Assembly: GCA_938010615.1 (NCBI GenBank)
Contig: CALLUY010000216.1
Span: 1-47,397, forward strand
Length of the DNA stretch: 47,397 bases
DNA from: an uncultured Pirellulaceae bacterium
GTDB lineage: Bacteria > Planctomycetota > Planctomycetia > Pirellulales > Pirellulaceae
Reading direction: 5' to 3'
This document shows positions 34,400 through 42,542 of the stretch, one piece after another. Positions within the stretch are counted from its first letter, which is position 1. The number at the start of each line of letters is the position of its first letter. The notes beneath the pieces are model-generated. The model saw only the letters and a program-made list of their open reading frames with translations, was not told where the DNA came from and ran no database searches. The translations under genes and the position numbers were made by a program.

Positions 34400-35002
34400 A
34401 TGAAGAAAACAAAACGACAACGCGTTATCCAACTGCTCAACAAAAGGCGGTTTCTGCGCCCTCGAGATCTCGATGAATTCCATATCTCGCGAGAGTACCT
34501 GAACAAGCTCTACGTCGAGGGCGTACTTGAGCGACCAAGTCGAGGACTTTACGTACTCCCAGATTCCCAGCCGAGCGAACTGAGAACGATTGTCGAAGCC
34601 TGCAAGTTGGTTCCCAAAGGAACTGTGTGTCTACTGACCGCGCTGCGAATTCACGAACTGACGACCGAGTCTCCGTTTGAAGTTTGGATGGCGATTGGCG
34701 AAAAGGATCGGAAGCCAAAAATTGACTACCCTCCGATACGGATCGTTCGTCACTCAGGTCAGTCGCTTTCTTATGGAGTTGAACGACGGAAAGTTGAAGG
34801 CGTCAAAATTTCGGTCTACTCTCCCGCCAAAACCGTCGCTGACTGTTTCAAGTACCGCAACAAGATTGGGCTGGATGTTGCTATTGAAGCACTTAGAGAT
34901 TGCCGAAAGCAGAGAAAAGCCACCAACGATGAAATCTGGAAAGCCGCCAAGATCTGCCGCATGGCAAACGTGATGCGTCCTTACATGGAGTCCGTCACGT
35001 GA
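34400..35002 (+). CDS. AbiEi-family antitoxin-like protein
   Basis: A 200-residue protein with an N-terminal winged-helix-like domain (about residues 1-55: KRQRVIQLLNKRRFLRPRDLDEFHISREYLNKLYVEGVLERPSRGLYVLPD) and the AbiEi C-terminal fold (LVPKGTVCLLTALRIHELT, then RIVRHSG and VKISVYSPAKTVADCFKYRNKIGLDVAIEALRDCRK). AbiEi is the antitoxin and repressor of type IV toxin-antitoxin systems linked to phage abortive infection. Stop and start with the following AbiEii-like gene overlap (TGA of this gene at 35000-35002, GTG start 34999), as in the known operons. Confidence 0.88.
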   Translation: MKKTKRQRVIQLLNKRRFLRPRDLDEFHISREYLNKLYVEGVLERPSRGLYVLPDSQPSELRTIVEACKLVPKGTVCLLTALRIHELTTESPFEVWMAIGEKDRKPKIDYPPIRIVRHSGQSLSYGVERRKVEGVKISVYSPAKTVADCFKYRNKIGLDVAIEALRDCRKQRKATNDEIWKAAKICRMANVMRPYMESVT

Positions 35003-35358
35003 CGAAAGACCGATCCAAAAACGTAGCAGCTTCTGTGCGCAGTCGATTACTCAACATCGCCCGGAAGAATGGAGAAGATTTCCAGCTCGTACCGATTCGC
35101 TTCGCACTTGAACGGATGCTGTTTCGATTGTCAAAGTCAGAGCACGCCAACGACCTTGTTTTGAAGGGAGCCATTCTCTTCCAAGTATGGAGCGGCGAAA
35201 GCCATCGACCGACGCGCGATGTCGACTTGTTGGGCCATTGCCGAGGCTATCGCCAACCAAACGAGCTTCAACAAAGACTGGTCAAAAAGTGGGCCGTGGA
35301 GCGGCTGAAACTTTTGGCAAAGCACTCGCGCAACTTTCTTTTTCCGGAAATCTCATGA
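34999..35358 (+). CDS. Severely truncated AbiEii-like nucleotidyltransferase toxin
   Basis: The first 77 residues match AbiEii: ARKNGEDFQLVPIRFALERMLFRLSKSEHANDLVLKGAILFQVWSGESHRPTRDVDLLGH, including LKGAILF and the D-x-D-L-L-G active-site strand. Known AbiEii proteins are around 280-300 residues; here the frame stops after 119 residues, so the C-terminal half, including later acidic and Lys-rich motifs, is missing. The other two frames downstream do not restore it, so an internal deletion, rather than a simple frameshift, is likely. It could be an inactive toxin remnant, or a stripped form with a different partner. The GTG start overlaps the AbiEi stop. Confidence 0.7.
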   Translation: MTKDRSKNVAASVRSRLLNIARKNGEDFQLVPIRFALERMLFRLSKSEHANDLVLKGAILFQVWSGESHRPTRDVDLLGHCRGYRQPNELQQRLVKKWAVERLKLLAKHSRNFLFPEIS

Positions 35359-35834
35359 TCGCATACCAATCCTTGCATACTTATCGTGATCTTCTGGAGG
35401 CCCTTCAAAATGCCTCCGAGGAACAACTCGACATGCGGATTCAATGCACCGACAGCCATCCCGTCGACGAGTATGTTTACAAGCTCAAACAAGCTATTTG
35501 CATTGGCACTGTTGATGATTTGGATTTGAGATATGCTCGCAGCGTGAATGACAACCGCAGGAATGGTAACGAAATCGTGCTGTTCTGCGATGGAAATCCA
35601 TTTGGGGAAGATGGTCGAACGGCAAGCACCTTGAAAGATACAGAAACCGCACGCGATTCAAAGAATGCAGAGAACTTTTTTGACCGCCTCGAGCCAGTCT
35701 ATCCAGAAGATCACGATGAAAGTCGTGACTGGACAGGCCCCGCCCAGAAACTTGCCGATCAGATTCCTCGAAAGCGAACCGAAGGAACACTCAAAGACAT
35801 TCTCAAAAATCGCATGAGTCGAAGCGGCGACTGA
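35355..35834 (+). CDS. Unknown 159-residue protein overlapping the short AbiEii-like gene
   Basis: ATG 35355 overlaps the AbiEii-like TGA (ATGA at 35355-35358), so translational coupling is likely. The N-terminus, SLHTYRDLLEALQNASEEQLDMRIQC, resembles the short "L-x-x-L-x-x-E-Q-L-D" proteins common in planctomycetes. The rest is acidic to neutral with KDTETARDSKNAENFF and a basic tail RKRTEGTLKDILKNRMSR. No family is recognised. The upstream part of the open frame (35187-35354) is an alternative reading of the AbiEii-like gene and is not part of this gene. It may be a third component of the AbiE-like cassette or unrelated. Confidence 0.55.
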   Translation: MIAYQSLHTYRDLLEALQNASEEQLDMRIQCTDSHPVDEYVYKLKQAICIGTVDDLDLRYARSVNDNRRNGNEIVLFCDGNPFGEDGRTASTLKDTETARDSKNAENFFDRLEPVYPEDHDESRDWTGPAQKLADQIPRKRTEGTLKDILKNRMSRSGD

Positions 35835-35870
35835 AAAGGAAGTCTGTAAAATATACAGTTGCTGAGACGT

Positions 35871-38318
35871 ATGTTGCGCTCTCAGATGTTTCGGTCCCAG
35901 AAAATATTCAGATTTCCGTTTGAAGAAAAACCATTAGCCGTCCAAGAGGATTTGGTCAGAGTGAATACTACGATCCAGCAGTTGGTCGACTGCATCAACA
36001 GTGTAAAGAAACACAAGGCAGAGTTCTTCTCTTCCGGGCAAATCGGCCTGGCACTTACCGAAGACGCGATTGAGATTGAAGGCATTGGACCCGTCAACCT
36101 CCCGATGCGTCCCAAACACGTTCGCGAGTTGATCGCTCACGCGGAGTCAGCTCCGTACGGAAAAGGGACTCGAACGATTGTTGACACTTCAGTCCGCGAT
36201 TCGCTCGAAATCAAGGCTTCCTACCTGAGTTTTTCAGACGATTGGAAAGCCGCGATTGACCAAACAGCTCGCAGCGTTGCCGAACAACTCGGACTACCAC
36301 CAGATCGGATCAAGGCAAAGCCTTACAAGTTGCTGATCTATCCCAAAGGCGGATTCTTCTTGCCCCATCGGGACAGCGAAAAGCGCAAAGGGATGGTTGC
36401 AAGTCTGATTGTGATGCTACCTTCAAGATTCGGCGGTGGTGACCTGCTTGTTGAACACGAAAGAAAGCCTCGAAGGTTTGACTTCCCGCAGGCACGACGC
36501 CAGGAGGCCTGTGACTATGCGGCGTTCTATGCGGACTGTTTGCACGAAGTACGCAAAGTCACCAGTGGAGTGCGCGTCTGTCTGTCCTACAACCTGAGCT
36601 TGAAATCACAGCGCAAGACCAAACGGAAAACTACCCCCAACGCCAAAGCCAATCCCGTATCGCCGCTGGTTTCGGCAATCAAGAATTGGACACAGGACCG
36701 ACCCGCCACTCCTCTGGTGTTTGCAATGGAGCATCAGTACACCTCTGGCGGTTTAACGCAGGACTTGCTCAAAGGCAAAGACAGAATGATGGCCACGCAT
36801 CTGATCGCCGCTGCGGAACAAGCGAATTGTTGTTTGCATTTTGGACAAGTTGAACGTCATTTGATTGAGCATGCCATGGACGGATTTTCGGAGTACGACG
36901 GATACCGACGAGGAGGATACCGACATCATTATCGAACTCCTGAAATTACAGATCCTTCCGATCTTGAGATCCTTGAGGTCATTGACGAGCACGTGACGAT
37001 TGATGGCTGGAGGTCAGCGTCAGGAAAAAACGTTCGCATGGAGCCACTGTCTGTCGGCAGCGATTCCATTGTCTCGCAAACGCCCATCGATCAATGGAAA
37101 CCAACATCGTTTGACTACGAGGGCTACACTGGCAACGCCGGCAATACTCTTGACCGCTGGTATCACAAGTCGGCAATTGCAATCTGGGCCCAATCGGATC
37201 ATTTTAATGTGCTTGTCGATATGGGGATGAAGAGCAGCATCGCCCAGTTCCTCATGCGCCAGAACAAGTTTGCCAGCCGCAAGAAACCCAATCCGGAAAT
37301 CCACAACCAGCAAGTTCAATTTGCTCGGGCAATCATCAACGGCTGGCCCAACCGTCTGTATCTGTATAACCGTGTGGATGTTGAGCGACAGATCCACCTT
37401 GAAAAGTTTGCCAAGGCATTGCCCCAGTTAAACGACCTGAAACTGCTGGATGAATTTCTTCAACAGGTCGCGGTTCGCGATTGGTCTCTTCCATTGGCGG
37501 ACTTGATTCGTAAAAGCGCGAAACAGTTCTCGATTGTTGAACTTTCTGATGTAATCTCAAGCTATCTCGACACTGTACCTGAGCCAAACAAATACGGTCG
37601 GACGATGGCATCGGGACTGCCTCTTCGCGATGCAAAATGGTTGTTGGGGCTGGCAAAGCTGAAATTACGCGTTGGCTTGAGCGATGAACAACTCCATCGG
37701 TTCAGCCAGCAGATGATCTGGCGATTGGACAGAAAAATTGACGAACTGGCCCAAGCTAACTATCCGCAACCGAGACATGTTTCTGAAGCTTTGCCCACAT
37801 TGATGAAGGCCATGGTCGCGGCGAATAACGAATCAGGTTTCACAAATTGCTATGAGCTTCGAATGAAAGCGGGCGAGTTACTTGCTGTTCGGGAGTTTGA
37901 CGTTGCCGTGTGCTGTGAATTGATCGCGTGGTCAGACAAAAACTGTGCCAAGCGTTTGCCAGCGCTTTCAGACTGGCTTCAAAAAGTTCGCGACTTTCTC
38001 AAACGTGCAACCAAGTCAGCGCCAAAGCAGCCAACCAGTTTCGTACGGACTTCAGACGTAAGTTGCAACTGCAGGGAATGTCAGCAGTTGGCAGAGTTTC
38101 TGGCGGAGGATGTGGAACATGGAGCGATCAAGACACTCAAACACAAATGTGAACACCTTCAGCAGCAGATCGCTGACGACAAACTCGATGTTCATGCAAC
38201 CATCGACCGCTTGACCCGACCCTTTACACTTCGAATGAAGAAAACTTCCGGTAGTTTCCTGCATTCGAGCAACCAATACAAGGAAGATTTGAAGCTGCTA
38301 AAATCACTCCCCAAATAG
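35871..38318 (+). CDS. Large 2-oxoglutarate/Fe(II)-dependent oxygenase superfamily protein
   Basis: Residues quoted here count from TTG 35859. About residues 150-250 hold a prolyl 4-hydroxylase-like jelly roll: YKLLIYPKGGFFLPHRDSEK gives His170 and Asp172, and FYADCLHEVRKVTSGVRVCLSYNL gives His229 and Arg239, the iron and 2-oxoglutarate ligands. The long C-terminal part has a GYTGNAGNTLDRWYHKSAIAIW segment and a Cys motif (CNCREC) near residue 730 that may bind a metal; helices fill the rest. Similar large proteins occur in planctomycetes and fungi, and the substrate is unknown. Start is uncertain: TTG 35859, ATG 35871 or ATG 35886. It follows the 159-residue gene by about 37 bases. Confidence 0.8.
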   Translation: MLRSQMFRSQKIFRFPFEEKPLAVQEDLVRVNTTIQQLVDCINSVKKHKAEFFSSGQIGLALTEDAIEIEGIGPVNLPMRPKHVRELIAHAESAPYGKGTRTIVDTSVRDSLEIKASYLSFSDDWKAAIDQTARSVAEQLGLPPDRIKAKPYKLLIYPKGGFFLPHRDSEKRKGMVASLIVMLPSRFGGGDLLVEHERKPRRFDFPQARRQEACDYAAFYADCLHEVRKVTSGVRVCLSYNLSLKSQRKTKRKTTPNAKANPVSPLVSAIKNWTQDRPATPLVFAMEHQYTSGGLTQDLLKGKDRMMATHLIAAAEQANCCLHFGQVERHLIEHAMDGFSEYDGYRRGGYRHHYRTPEITDPSDLEILEVIDEHVTIDGWRSASGKNVRMEPLSVGSDSIVSQTPIDQWKPTSFDYEGYTGNAGNTLDRWYHKSAIAIWAQSDHFNVLVDMGMKSSIAQFLMRQNKFASRKKPNPEIHNQQVQFARAIINGWPNRLYLYNRVDVERQIHLEKFAKALPQLNDLKLLDEFLQQVAVRDWSLPLADLIRKSAKQFSIVELSDVISSYLDTVPEPNKYGRTMASGLPLRDAKWLLGLAKLKLRVGLSDEQLHRFSQQMIWRLDRKIDELAQANYPQPRHVSEALPTLMKAMVAANNESGFTNCYELRMKAGELLAVREFDVAVCCELIAWSDKNCAKRLPALSDWLQKVRDFLKRATKSAPKQPTSFVRTSDVSCNCRECQQLAEFLAEDVEHGAIKTLKHKCEHLQQQIADDKLDVHATIDRLTRPFTLRMKKTSGSFLHSSNQYKEDLKLLKSLPK

Positions 38319-38342
38319 CCGCACCTGAATCGCATCCATGTT

Positions 38343-39410
38343 TTATGGCCCGGCGTCGGCCTGGCCGCGACTTAAAATTTCTGGCAACCGATAAAGATCA
38401 ATTTTTTCACGAAGCTGTATGACGCGCGGGTCATCTTCGTGCGTGATCTGGCACATCATTTTCAGTGCCGATTCGGCCGTGTCGGGATCGTCGTCAAGCA
38501 ACGCAACCTGAACCTGAGTCGTTAGCAGCATCATGGCTTCGGATATGTGAAGTTTGGGGCTTTGAAAGACGTTGCCTATCAGCTTCTTGGCAATTTCCAT
38601 GTTCCCACTGTCGGCTTCGTCGATTGCAAGAGCAAGCGCCGCGAACGCGTAGTCGGGACGATCAGCATGAATCTGTCTGAATTCTTTTCTGGCTTTCTCA
38701 AACTCGTCACCACGTTGTCTTCGCTGCCATACTTTAGCCAAATTGTATCGCGTTGAGGGACATTCCGGTTCCCGATCAAGTACCTGTTGAAACGCTTCCT
38801 CGGCCTCATCCAACTCGCCTTCTCGCATCGCCCAGTAGCCGTGCTCCAAAAGTTCGCTCCTCCATGGTTCCACTTCAACTGGTTCGTCCGTGATTTCAAA
38901 ACCAACCAGTTTGATCTCTGTCCAACTACCACGCGAATAGAAGCGGTGCGGCCCTGCATCAACAATGGATTTTTCTTTCAGAGTCGTCAGAGCTTTGTGT
39001 CTAAGGGCATCCGGACCCCGATCACTGAACGCAAAATCCTTGAGGGCGCCAAGCATCGGCGGTGTCCCATCACCCAATGCGAAATTTAACGCGAATTCGC
39101 GAGCAACCGAGTCGCCTCGGTCAAGCAGAGCAGGTACGACGGTTGCAACCACGGGGTTATCACTGGCCAAGTCGCCTGCGACAAGTGCTGTGCTGTTTTC
39201 ATACCGCTTGATCATTGCCTCCATGAAGGGCCTAGGCAACCATTTGTTGATCTTTTGACTCCAAGCCGCGTGCCCGTTTTCAATGTCGATGTCATCGAGG
39301 TTCTGCCTCGCATCGTCGTGGTTCGGATCAATATCGAGGCATGCTGCCCACAACCTTTCGGCTTCGCCCTTGTCTCCCATTCGGAAATGGGCAACCGCAA
39401 AAAGATGCAA
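38343..39410 (-). CDS. TPR/HEAT-like repeat protein, 5' truncated
   Basis: A 355-residue helical repeat protein. LFAVAHFRMGDKGEAERLWAACLDIDPNHDDARQNLDDI is a TPR unit, and YWAMREGELDEAEEAFQQVLDREPECPSTRYNLAKVW is another; the middle part (VATVVPALLDRGDSVAREFALNF) looks like HEAT-type helices. The first ATG-like start is TTG at 39410; the frame continues upstream only to a TGA near 39443 as LIRLTLDDDKEAGLL. A TPR in mid-repeat at the N-terminus suggests that the 5' end has been lost, with the junction near 39440 where the membrane-protein gene on the other strand starts. It could be a pseudogene. Confidence 0.6.
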   Translation of the reverse strand: MHLFAVAHFRMGDKGEAERLWAACLDIDPNHDDARQNLDDIDIENGHAAWSQKINKWLPRPFMEAMIKRYENSTALVAGDLASDNPVVATVVPALLDRGDSVAREFALNFALGDGTPPMLGALKDFAFSDRGPDALRHKALTTLKEKSIVDAGPHRFYSRGSWTEIKLVGFEITDEPVEVEPWRSELLEHGYWAMREGELDEAEEAFQQVLDREPECPSTRYNLAKVWQRRQRGDEFEKARKEFRQIHADRPDYAFAALALAIDEADSGNMEIAKKLIGNVFQSPKLHISEAMMLLTTQVQVALLDDDPDTAESALKMMCQITHEDDPRVIQLREKIDLYRLPEILSRGQADAGP

Positions 39411-39438
39411 CAGACCGGCTTCTTTGTCGTCGTCAAGT

Positions 39439-39894
39439 GTGAGCCTGATCAGTCAGGGAATCGTTGGTGGATTTGCTGGAGTAACCCTCCTTTTCGGATT
39501 CCGATACCTCATTGCCGGGTTAAAAGGCCAACCAGAATTTCTTGTGATCGCCGCAGTGATCGGTGTTGTTGGTGTGGCCATTACTGGCTTGGCATATTTC
39601 TTTCTCTGTCGCACCAGTCGACTGGAACAGTATTCAAACGGCGTTCAAATCAAACGCGGCGAACAATCAGTGTTTATTCCATATGACGACATCGCTGAAT
39701 TCAACGCGAAGGAGTACGACTTGCACCTGAACTTCGTCTACAACAATACGCTCTACTGGTTTAAGCTCGTCGACACCCATGGGCAAGTGCATCGATACGA
39801 TTGCCACGCGATGTACGGATCAGAAAAGCAAAAATCGATTCAGCAATTCTGCGAAGTCGTGAATAAAGCAACATATTCCGAATCCGATAGCTAA
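39439..39894 (+). CDS. Small membrane protein, tandem paralogue copy 1
   Basis: From GTG 39439 this encodes a 151-residue protein with two hydrophobic helices (ISQGIVGGFAGVTLLFGFRYLIAGL and LVIAAVIGVVGVAITGLAYFFLC) and a soluble domain: RLEQYSNGVQIKRGEQSVFIPYDDIAEFNAKEYDLHLNFVYNNTLYWFKL. The layout (short hydrophobic N-terminus, then a PH-like strand-rich domain with a D-D-I-A-E-F element) recalls DUF6585-type proteins, which is a tentative match. The open frame upstream (from 39283) is antisense to the TPR gene and is excluded. A related copy follows at 40372. Confidence 0.55.
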   Translation: MSLISQGIVGGFAGVTLLFGFRYLIAGLKGQPEFLVIAAVIGVVGVAITGLAYFFLCRTSRLEQYSNGVQIKRGEQSVFIPYDDIAEFNAKEYDLHLNFVYNNTLYWFKLVDTHGQVHRYDCHAMYGSEKQKSIQQFCEVVNKATYSESDS

Positions 39895-39919
39895 CCGCGA
39901 TTCGATCAACTTACGTATC

Positions 39920-40339
39920 TCAAGAAAGCAACAGTTCCACTGGAAAGAAGGGGCTCTCAAAGCACAATTCGTTTGCCTCAAAGAGCCCTTTCTCGATTCC
40001 GAGAGAGGCAAACATTAAAGCTTCACAGGCGATGAAAAAGTTGCAGTTTTTCCGATTCGCTTTTTTCTTCGCAAGAGTTTCATGGGCTTGAACCATTTCA
40101 TCGATCACATCAACTAGTTGTCGCGATTCAGATTCTTCGATGAGGTCGATAGCCTTCCAAGGCACTTTGCATTCTTGCGGCGCTGATGAAGCCTCCGATT
40201 TATCACCAAGAACTAGACACCCTAACTTTTTCGTGAGTGCTGCTTCACCTGCGGTGCAGGCTGAGTACTTGGAATTGCCTAGGCTGGCGTTTTCAGGATC
40301 CCATATCAAAGAAGCCAATTCCCTTGCAGCATCCCGCAT
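39920..40339 (-). CDS. Hypothetical 139-residue protein antisense between the paralogues
   Basis: An open frame of 139 residues (ATG 40339) between the two membrane-protein paralogues, on the opposite strand. It reads as plausible protein: a helical central part (PWKAIDLIEESESRQLVDVIDEMVQAHETLAKKKANRKNCNFFIACEALMFAS) and no signal or membrane helix. No family is recognised. It could be a separate gene inserted with the duplication, or an artefact. Confidence 0.45.
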   Translation of the reverse strand: MRDAARELASLIWDPENASLGNSKYSACTAGEAALTKKLGCLVLGDKSEASSAPQECKVPWKAIDLIEESESRQLVDVIDEMVQAHETLAKKKANRKNCNFFIACEALMFASLGIEKGLFEANELCFESPFFPVELLLS

Positions 40340-40371
40340 TCCACAGATAAGAGCATTCGATATGGCCCAAT

Positions 40372-40752
40372 ATGCGTACCTCGAATTTGTTCAAGGGGCA
40401 GCCTGAACTTCTTGTGTACGCAGCAATTATCGGCGTCGTTGGAATGGCGATCGCGGGAGCGGCCTACATGTTCCTGTGCAAGCCAGTTCGCCTTGAGCAA
40501 TATGACAACGGGATTCTGATCAAACAGGCAAACGAATCGAGCTTTTTGCCTTTCGATGAGATCGTAGATCTCACTGCCAAAGAATACGATCTTCATTTGA
40601 ACATGGTCTACAACAACACGCTGTATTGGCTCAAGTTCACAGACAGCAGCGGCAAGGTCACCTTTTATTACGCCAACGCAATGCACGGATCAGAAAAACA
40701 GAATTCCATTCAATTGCTCTGCGAATTTATGAAAGACCCGATTGCCGGTTGA
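40372..40752 (+). CDS. Small membrane protein, tandem paralogue copy 2 (shorter N-terminus)
   Basis: A 126-residue paralogue of the protein at 39439: KGQPELLVYAAIIGVVGMAIAGAAYMFLC, RLEQYDNGILIKQANESSFLPFDEIVDLTAKEYDLHLNMVYNNTLYWLKF, and the shared MHGSEKQNSIQLLCEFM tail. It lacks the first hydrophobic helix of copy 1; a small frame at 40361-40405 (MAQYAYLEFVQGAA) in the next phase may be its lost start. The nucleotide sequences have diverged, so this is an old duplication. Confidence 0.55.
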   Translation: MRTSNLFKGQPELLVYAAIIGVVGMAIAGAAYMFLCKPVRLEQYDNGILIKQANESSFLPFDEIVDLTAKEYDLHLNMVYNNTLYWLKFTDSSGKVTFYYANAMHGSEKQNSIQLLCEFMKDPIAG

Positions 40753-40855
40753 GCCATAAAGGGCCTAACACTAACCGTGAGTACATGTTACCGGTTCAAT
40801 ACACCTTGCTCGTCAATGTTACATAGACGACGAGAAATTGAGGAAAAGATATGCT

Positions 40856-41440
40856 TCAACGGAGGCCATGCTCTTTTGCCATTTCAAGAAACTTTTGATC
40901 AAGTGTCTTCTTTCCGAATCCCGCCTCAATGAACCTTAGTGTTTTCTGCCGCATTAGCGGTTCTAGGTCTTCTGGCGAAAGAGCAGTTTGGAACGCTGAG
41001 AATTCTTCAAGGTTTGGAGCTTTGATTGCCCCTGCTATGCAAGAAAGTAGTTTGCACTTGAAGACTCCAATTTTTCTCAATGCTTTGCATCGCGAGAAAT
41101 CCGGAAGACGTCTAAGGGTTGAAACTAGATTTAAATCAATTTCTTCCAGCGATTTCAATCTTCCAAGGACTTCAACGCTCGTATCTGTCAGGCGTACATT
41201 GTTGATGAATACACTCGACAGTTTTGGAAACGATGAAAGAGAAGTCCAGTCCTTGATTTTCGAATTGTAGATTCTGAGATCCTGAAGTCCCTTCAATTCG
41301 TTGAACAGAGAAAAGTCGTCTAAGTCCGTTTCCTCAATGCTTGCTATTTTCGCTCCCTTTTTCTTTGAGAGACGACTAAGGTCTCGTGCAGTCAGCTTTC
41401 CCGAAATAGAGACCGTTTCTGCGGAAGTTGTTAATGGCAT
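40856..41440 (-). CDS. Leucine-rich-repeat-like protein
   Basis: A 194-residue protein with LRR-type periodicity: FNELKGLQDLRIYNSKIKDWTSLSSFPKLSSVFINNVRLTDTSVEVLGRLKSLEEIDLN ... LPDFSRCKALRKIGVFKCKLLSCIAGAIKAPNLEEFSAFQT. The repeats are about 22-24 residues and resemble those of planctomycete and bacterial LRR proteins. The N-terminus, MPLTTSAETVSISGKLTARDLSRLSKKKG, is a different short domain. No signal peptide. A protein-interaction role is likely, with no partner visible. Confidence 0.65.
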   Translation of the reverse strand: MPLTTSAETVSISGKLTARDLSRLSKKKGAKIASIEETDLDDFSLFNELKGLQDLRIYNSKIKDWTSLSSFPKLSSVFINNVRLTDTSVEVLGRLKSLEEIDLNLVSTLRRLPDFSRCKALRKIGVFKCKLLSCIAGAIKAPNLEEFSAFQTALSPEDLEPLMRQKTLRFIEAGFGKKTLDQKFLEMAKEHGLR

Positions 41441-41757
41441 GAAATATCCAATCTGAGCTTTGAATCGGTCTTAGCAACCGCGGCTTCCTTTAGGTGGCTT
41501 TACAGTACGGAGTCTTCGAAAGGCAGACAACCCATACTTCCGCAGCCTCGTCAATACAGGTATTTTCTTACTAGTTTGTTGTGCCCGAATACTATTTGTT
41601 AGCTTGAACCCCTTCCGACTATGTTTGTCAATCTGATCCTGTTCATAGAATCGGACGACATTGTTCCGGTCATTGTCTGGAACATTAGTCATGTCCACTT
41701 CGATAAACTGGAGCTTCGCACCACGGTCTAACAGCGCCCTTGCTTTTGCGGGTCATA
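41441..41757 (-). other. Spacer with one weak open frame (41471-41698)
   Basis: A 75-residue minus-strand frame (ATG 41698 to stop 41471) starts MDMTNVPDNDRNNVVRFYEQDQ and is basic. It lies 30 bases upstream of the LRR-like gene on the same strand and might be a small gene. No similarity is recognised, and I give it low confidence. Confidence 0.25.
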
Positions 41758-42537
41758 AAAAGGTGTCAGGAGCCTATTTCCCATTCTGGGCAAGTTTCTT
41801 GGGCCTGCCTCTTGGTCTTAGCGTGATTTCCAGTCCCTGTTGCTTTGCTGTTTCGTTTGCCCAGTCTTTGGTTCCAAAAGGGCAGCCACGTTTGATGCAG
41901 TTCTGCAATGCACCTTTCTCTTTCTTGGTTATCGGTTCGTTGACTCGTTCAATCCAGCGTGGCAATCGTTTCACGGGCCATTTGGAAAGCTTGATAACCG
42001 AGTCGCCACCGCACCAATTCCAGAGGCTACCCCACCGATAATCTTCAGCACGAGCGACGATTCCGGCTGTCAAAGCATTTCGTTCGACATAGCGGCATAC
42101 GGTATGGAAATGATCGTCATCCTGCACGGGGAAACTTTTGTAGCGACCCTGATAGACGTGACCGTAGCCAGTTGTTTTGTTGTGTGCGTGATATCTCTGT
42201 GTGTGGGTCATTGTCACCCAGCCCAGAAAAGCGGACATCGCTTTATCCTCATGGGGCGAAAGAACCATGTGCCAATGGTTGCTCATCCACTGATACGAAA
42301 TCAGATCGACGGGGTATTTCTCAAGCCCTTGCTTGACGACACGCTCGAAGGCTTCAAAGTCAGCGTCTTTGAAGAAGATGTTGTTGCGGGCGTTACCACG
42401 ATTCAAAGCGTGATAGATCTGGCCAGCAAAGTCGGAGCGAAGAGCACGAGGCATGGCATCCCTTGATTCGGAACTGAGACTCCAGAAAGCTTAACAAAAA
42501 GCTGCCCATTTTGCCAATTAGGCTCCTGACACCTTTT
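41758..42537. mobile_element. RAYT transposase element with 18-bp perfect inverted flanks
   Basis: The RAYT gene sits between AAAAGGTGTCAGGAGCCT (41758-41775) and its perfect reverse complement at 42520-42537. Just inside, CCCATTCTGGGC and GCCCATTTTGCC extend the partial symmetry. REP-associated tyrosine transposases are normally flanked by such palindromic repeats. A lone related half (CTGACACCTTTTCTC) lies at 47086-47100. Confidence 0.85.
41774..42454 (-). CDS. REP-associated tyrosine transposase (RAYT, Y1 family)
   Basis: A 226-residue Y1 transposase-type protein (TnpA_REP, IS200/IS605-like HUH fold). ARNNIFFKDADFEAFERVV, then the paired-histidine motif YQWMSNHWHMVLSP, and VYQGRYKSFPVQDDDHFHTVCRYVERNALTAGIV with the conserved Y-K-S and C-R-Y-V-E-R-N segments that carry the Tyr nucleophile. 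The C-terminus is basic. Such proteins mobilise or maintain REP sequences by single-strand cleavage. The gene starts at ATG 42454 and ends inside the flanking palindrome. Confidence 0.92.
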   Translation of the reverse strand: MPRALRSDFAGQIYHALNRGNARNNIFFKDADFEAFERVVKQGLEKYPVDLISYQWMSNHWHMVLSPHEDKAMSAFLGWVTMTHTQRYHAHNKTTGYGHVYQGRYKSFPVQDDDHFHTVCRYVERNALTAGIVARAEDYRWGSLWNWCGGDSVIKLSKWPVKRLPRWIERVNEPITKKEKGALQNCIKRGCPFGTKDWANETAKQQGLEITLRPRGRPKKLAQNGK

Positions 42538-42542
42538 CTCCC

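Noticed and set aside
35187..35354. Upstream part of the open frame of the 159-residue protein
   Set aside because: This part is an alternative reading of the AbiEii-like gene; its residues match no domain, while ATG 35355 couples to the stop codon.
41840..42466. 208-residue frame antisense to the RAYT gene
   Set aside because: The RAYT frame has clear motifs; the opposite frame lacks any.
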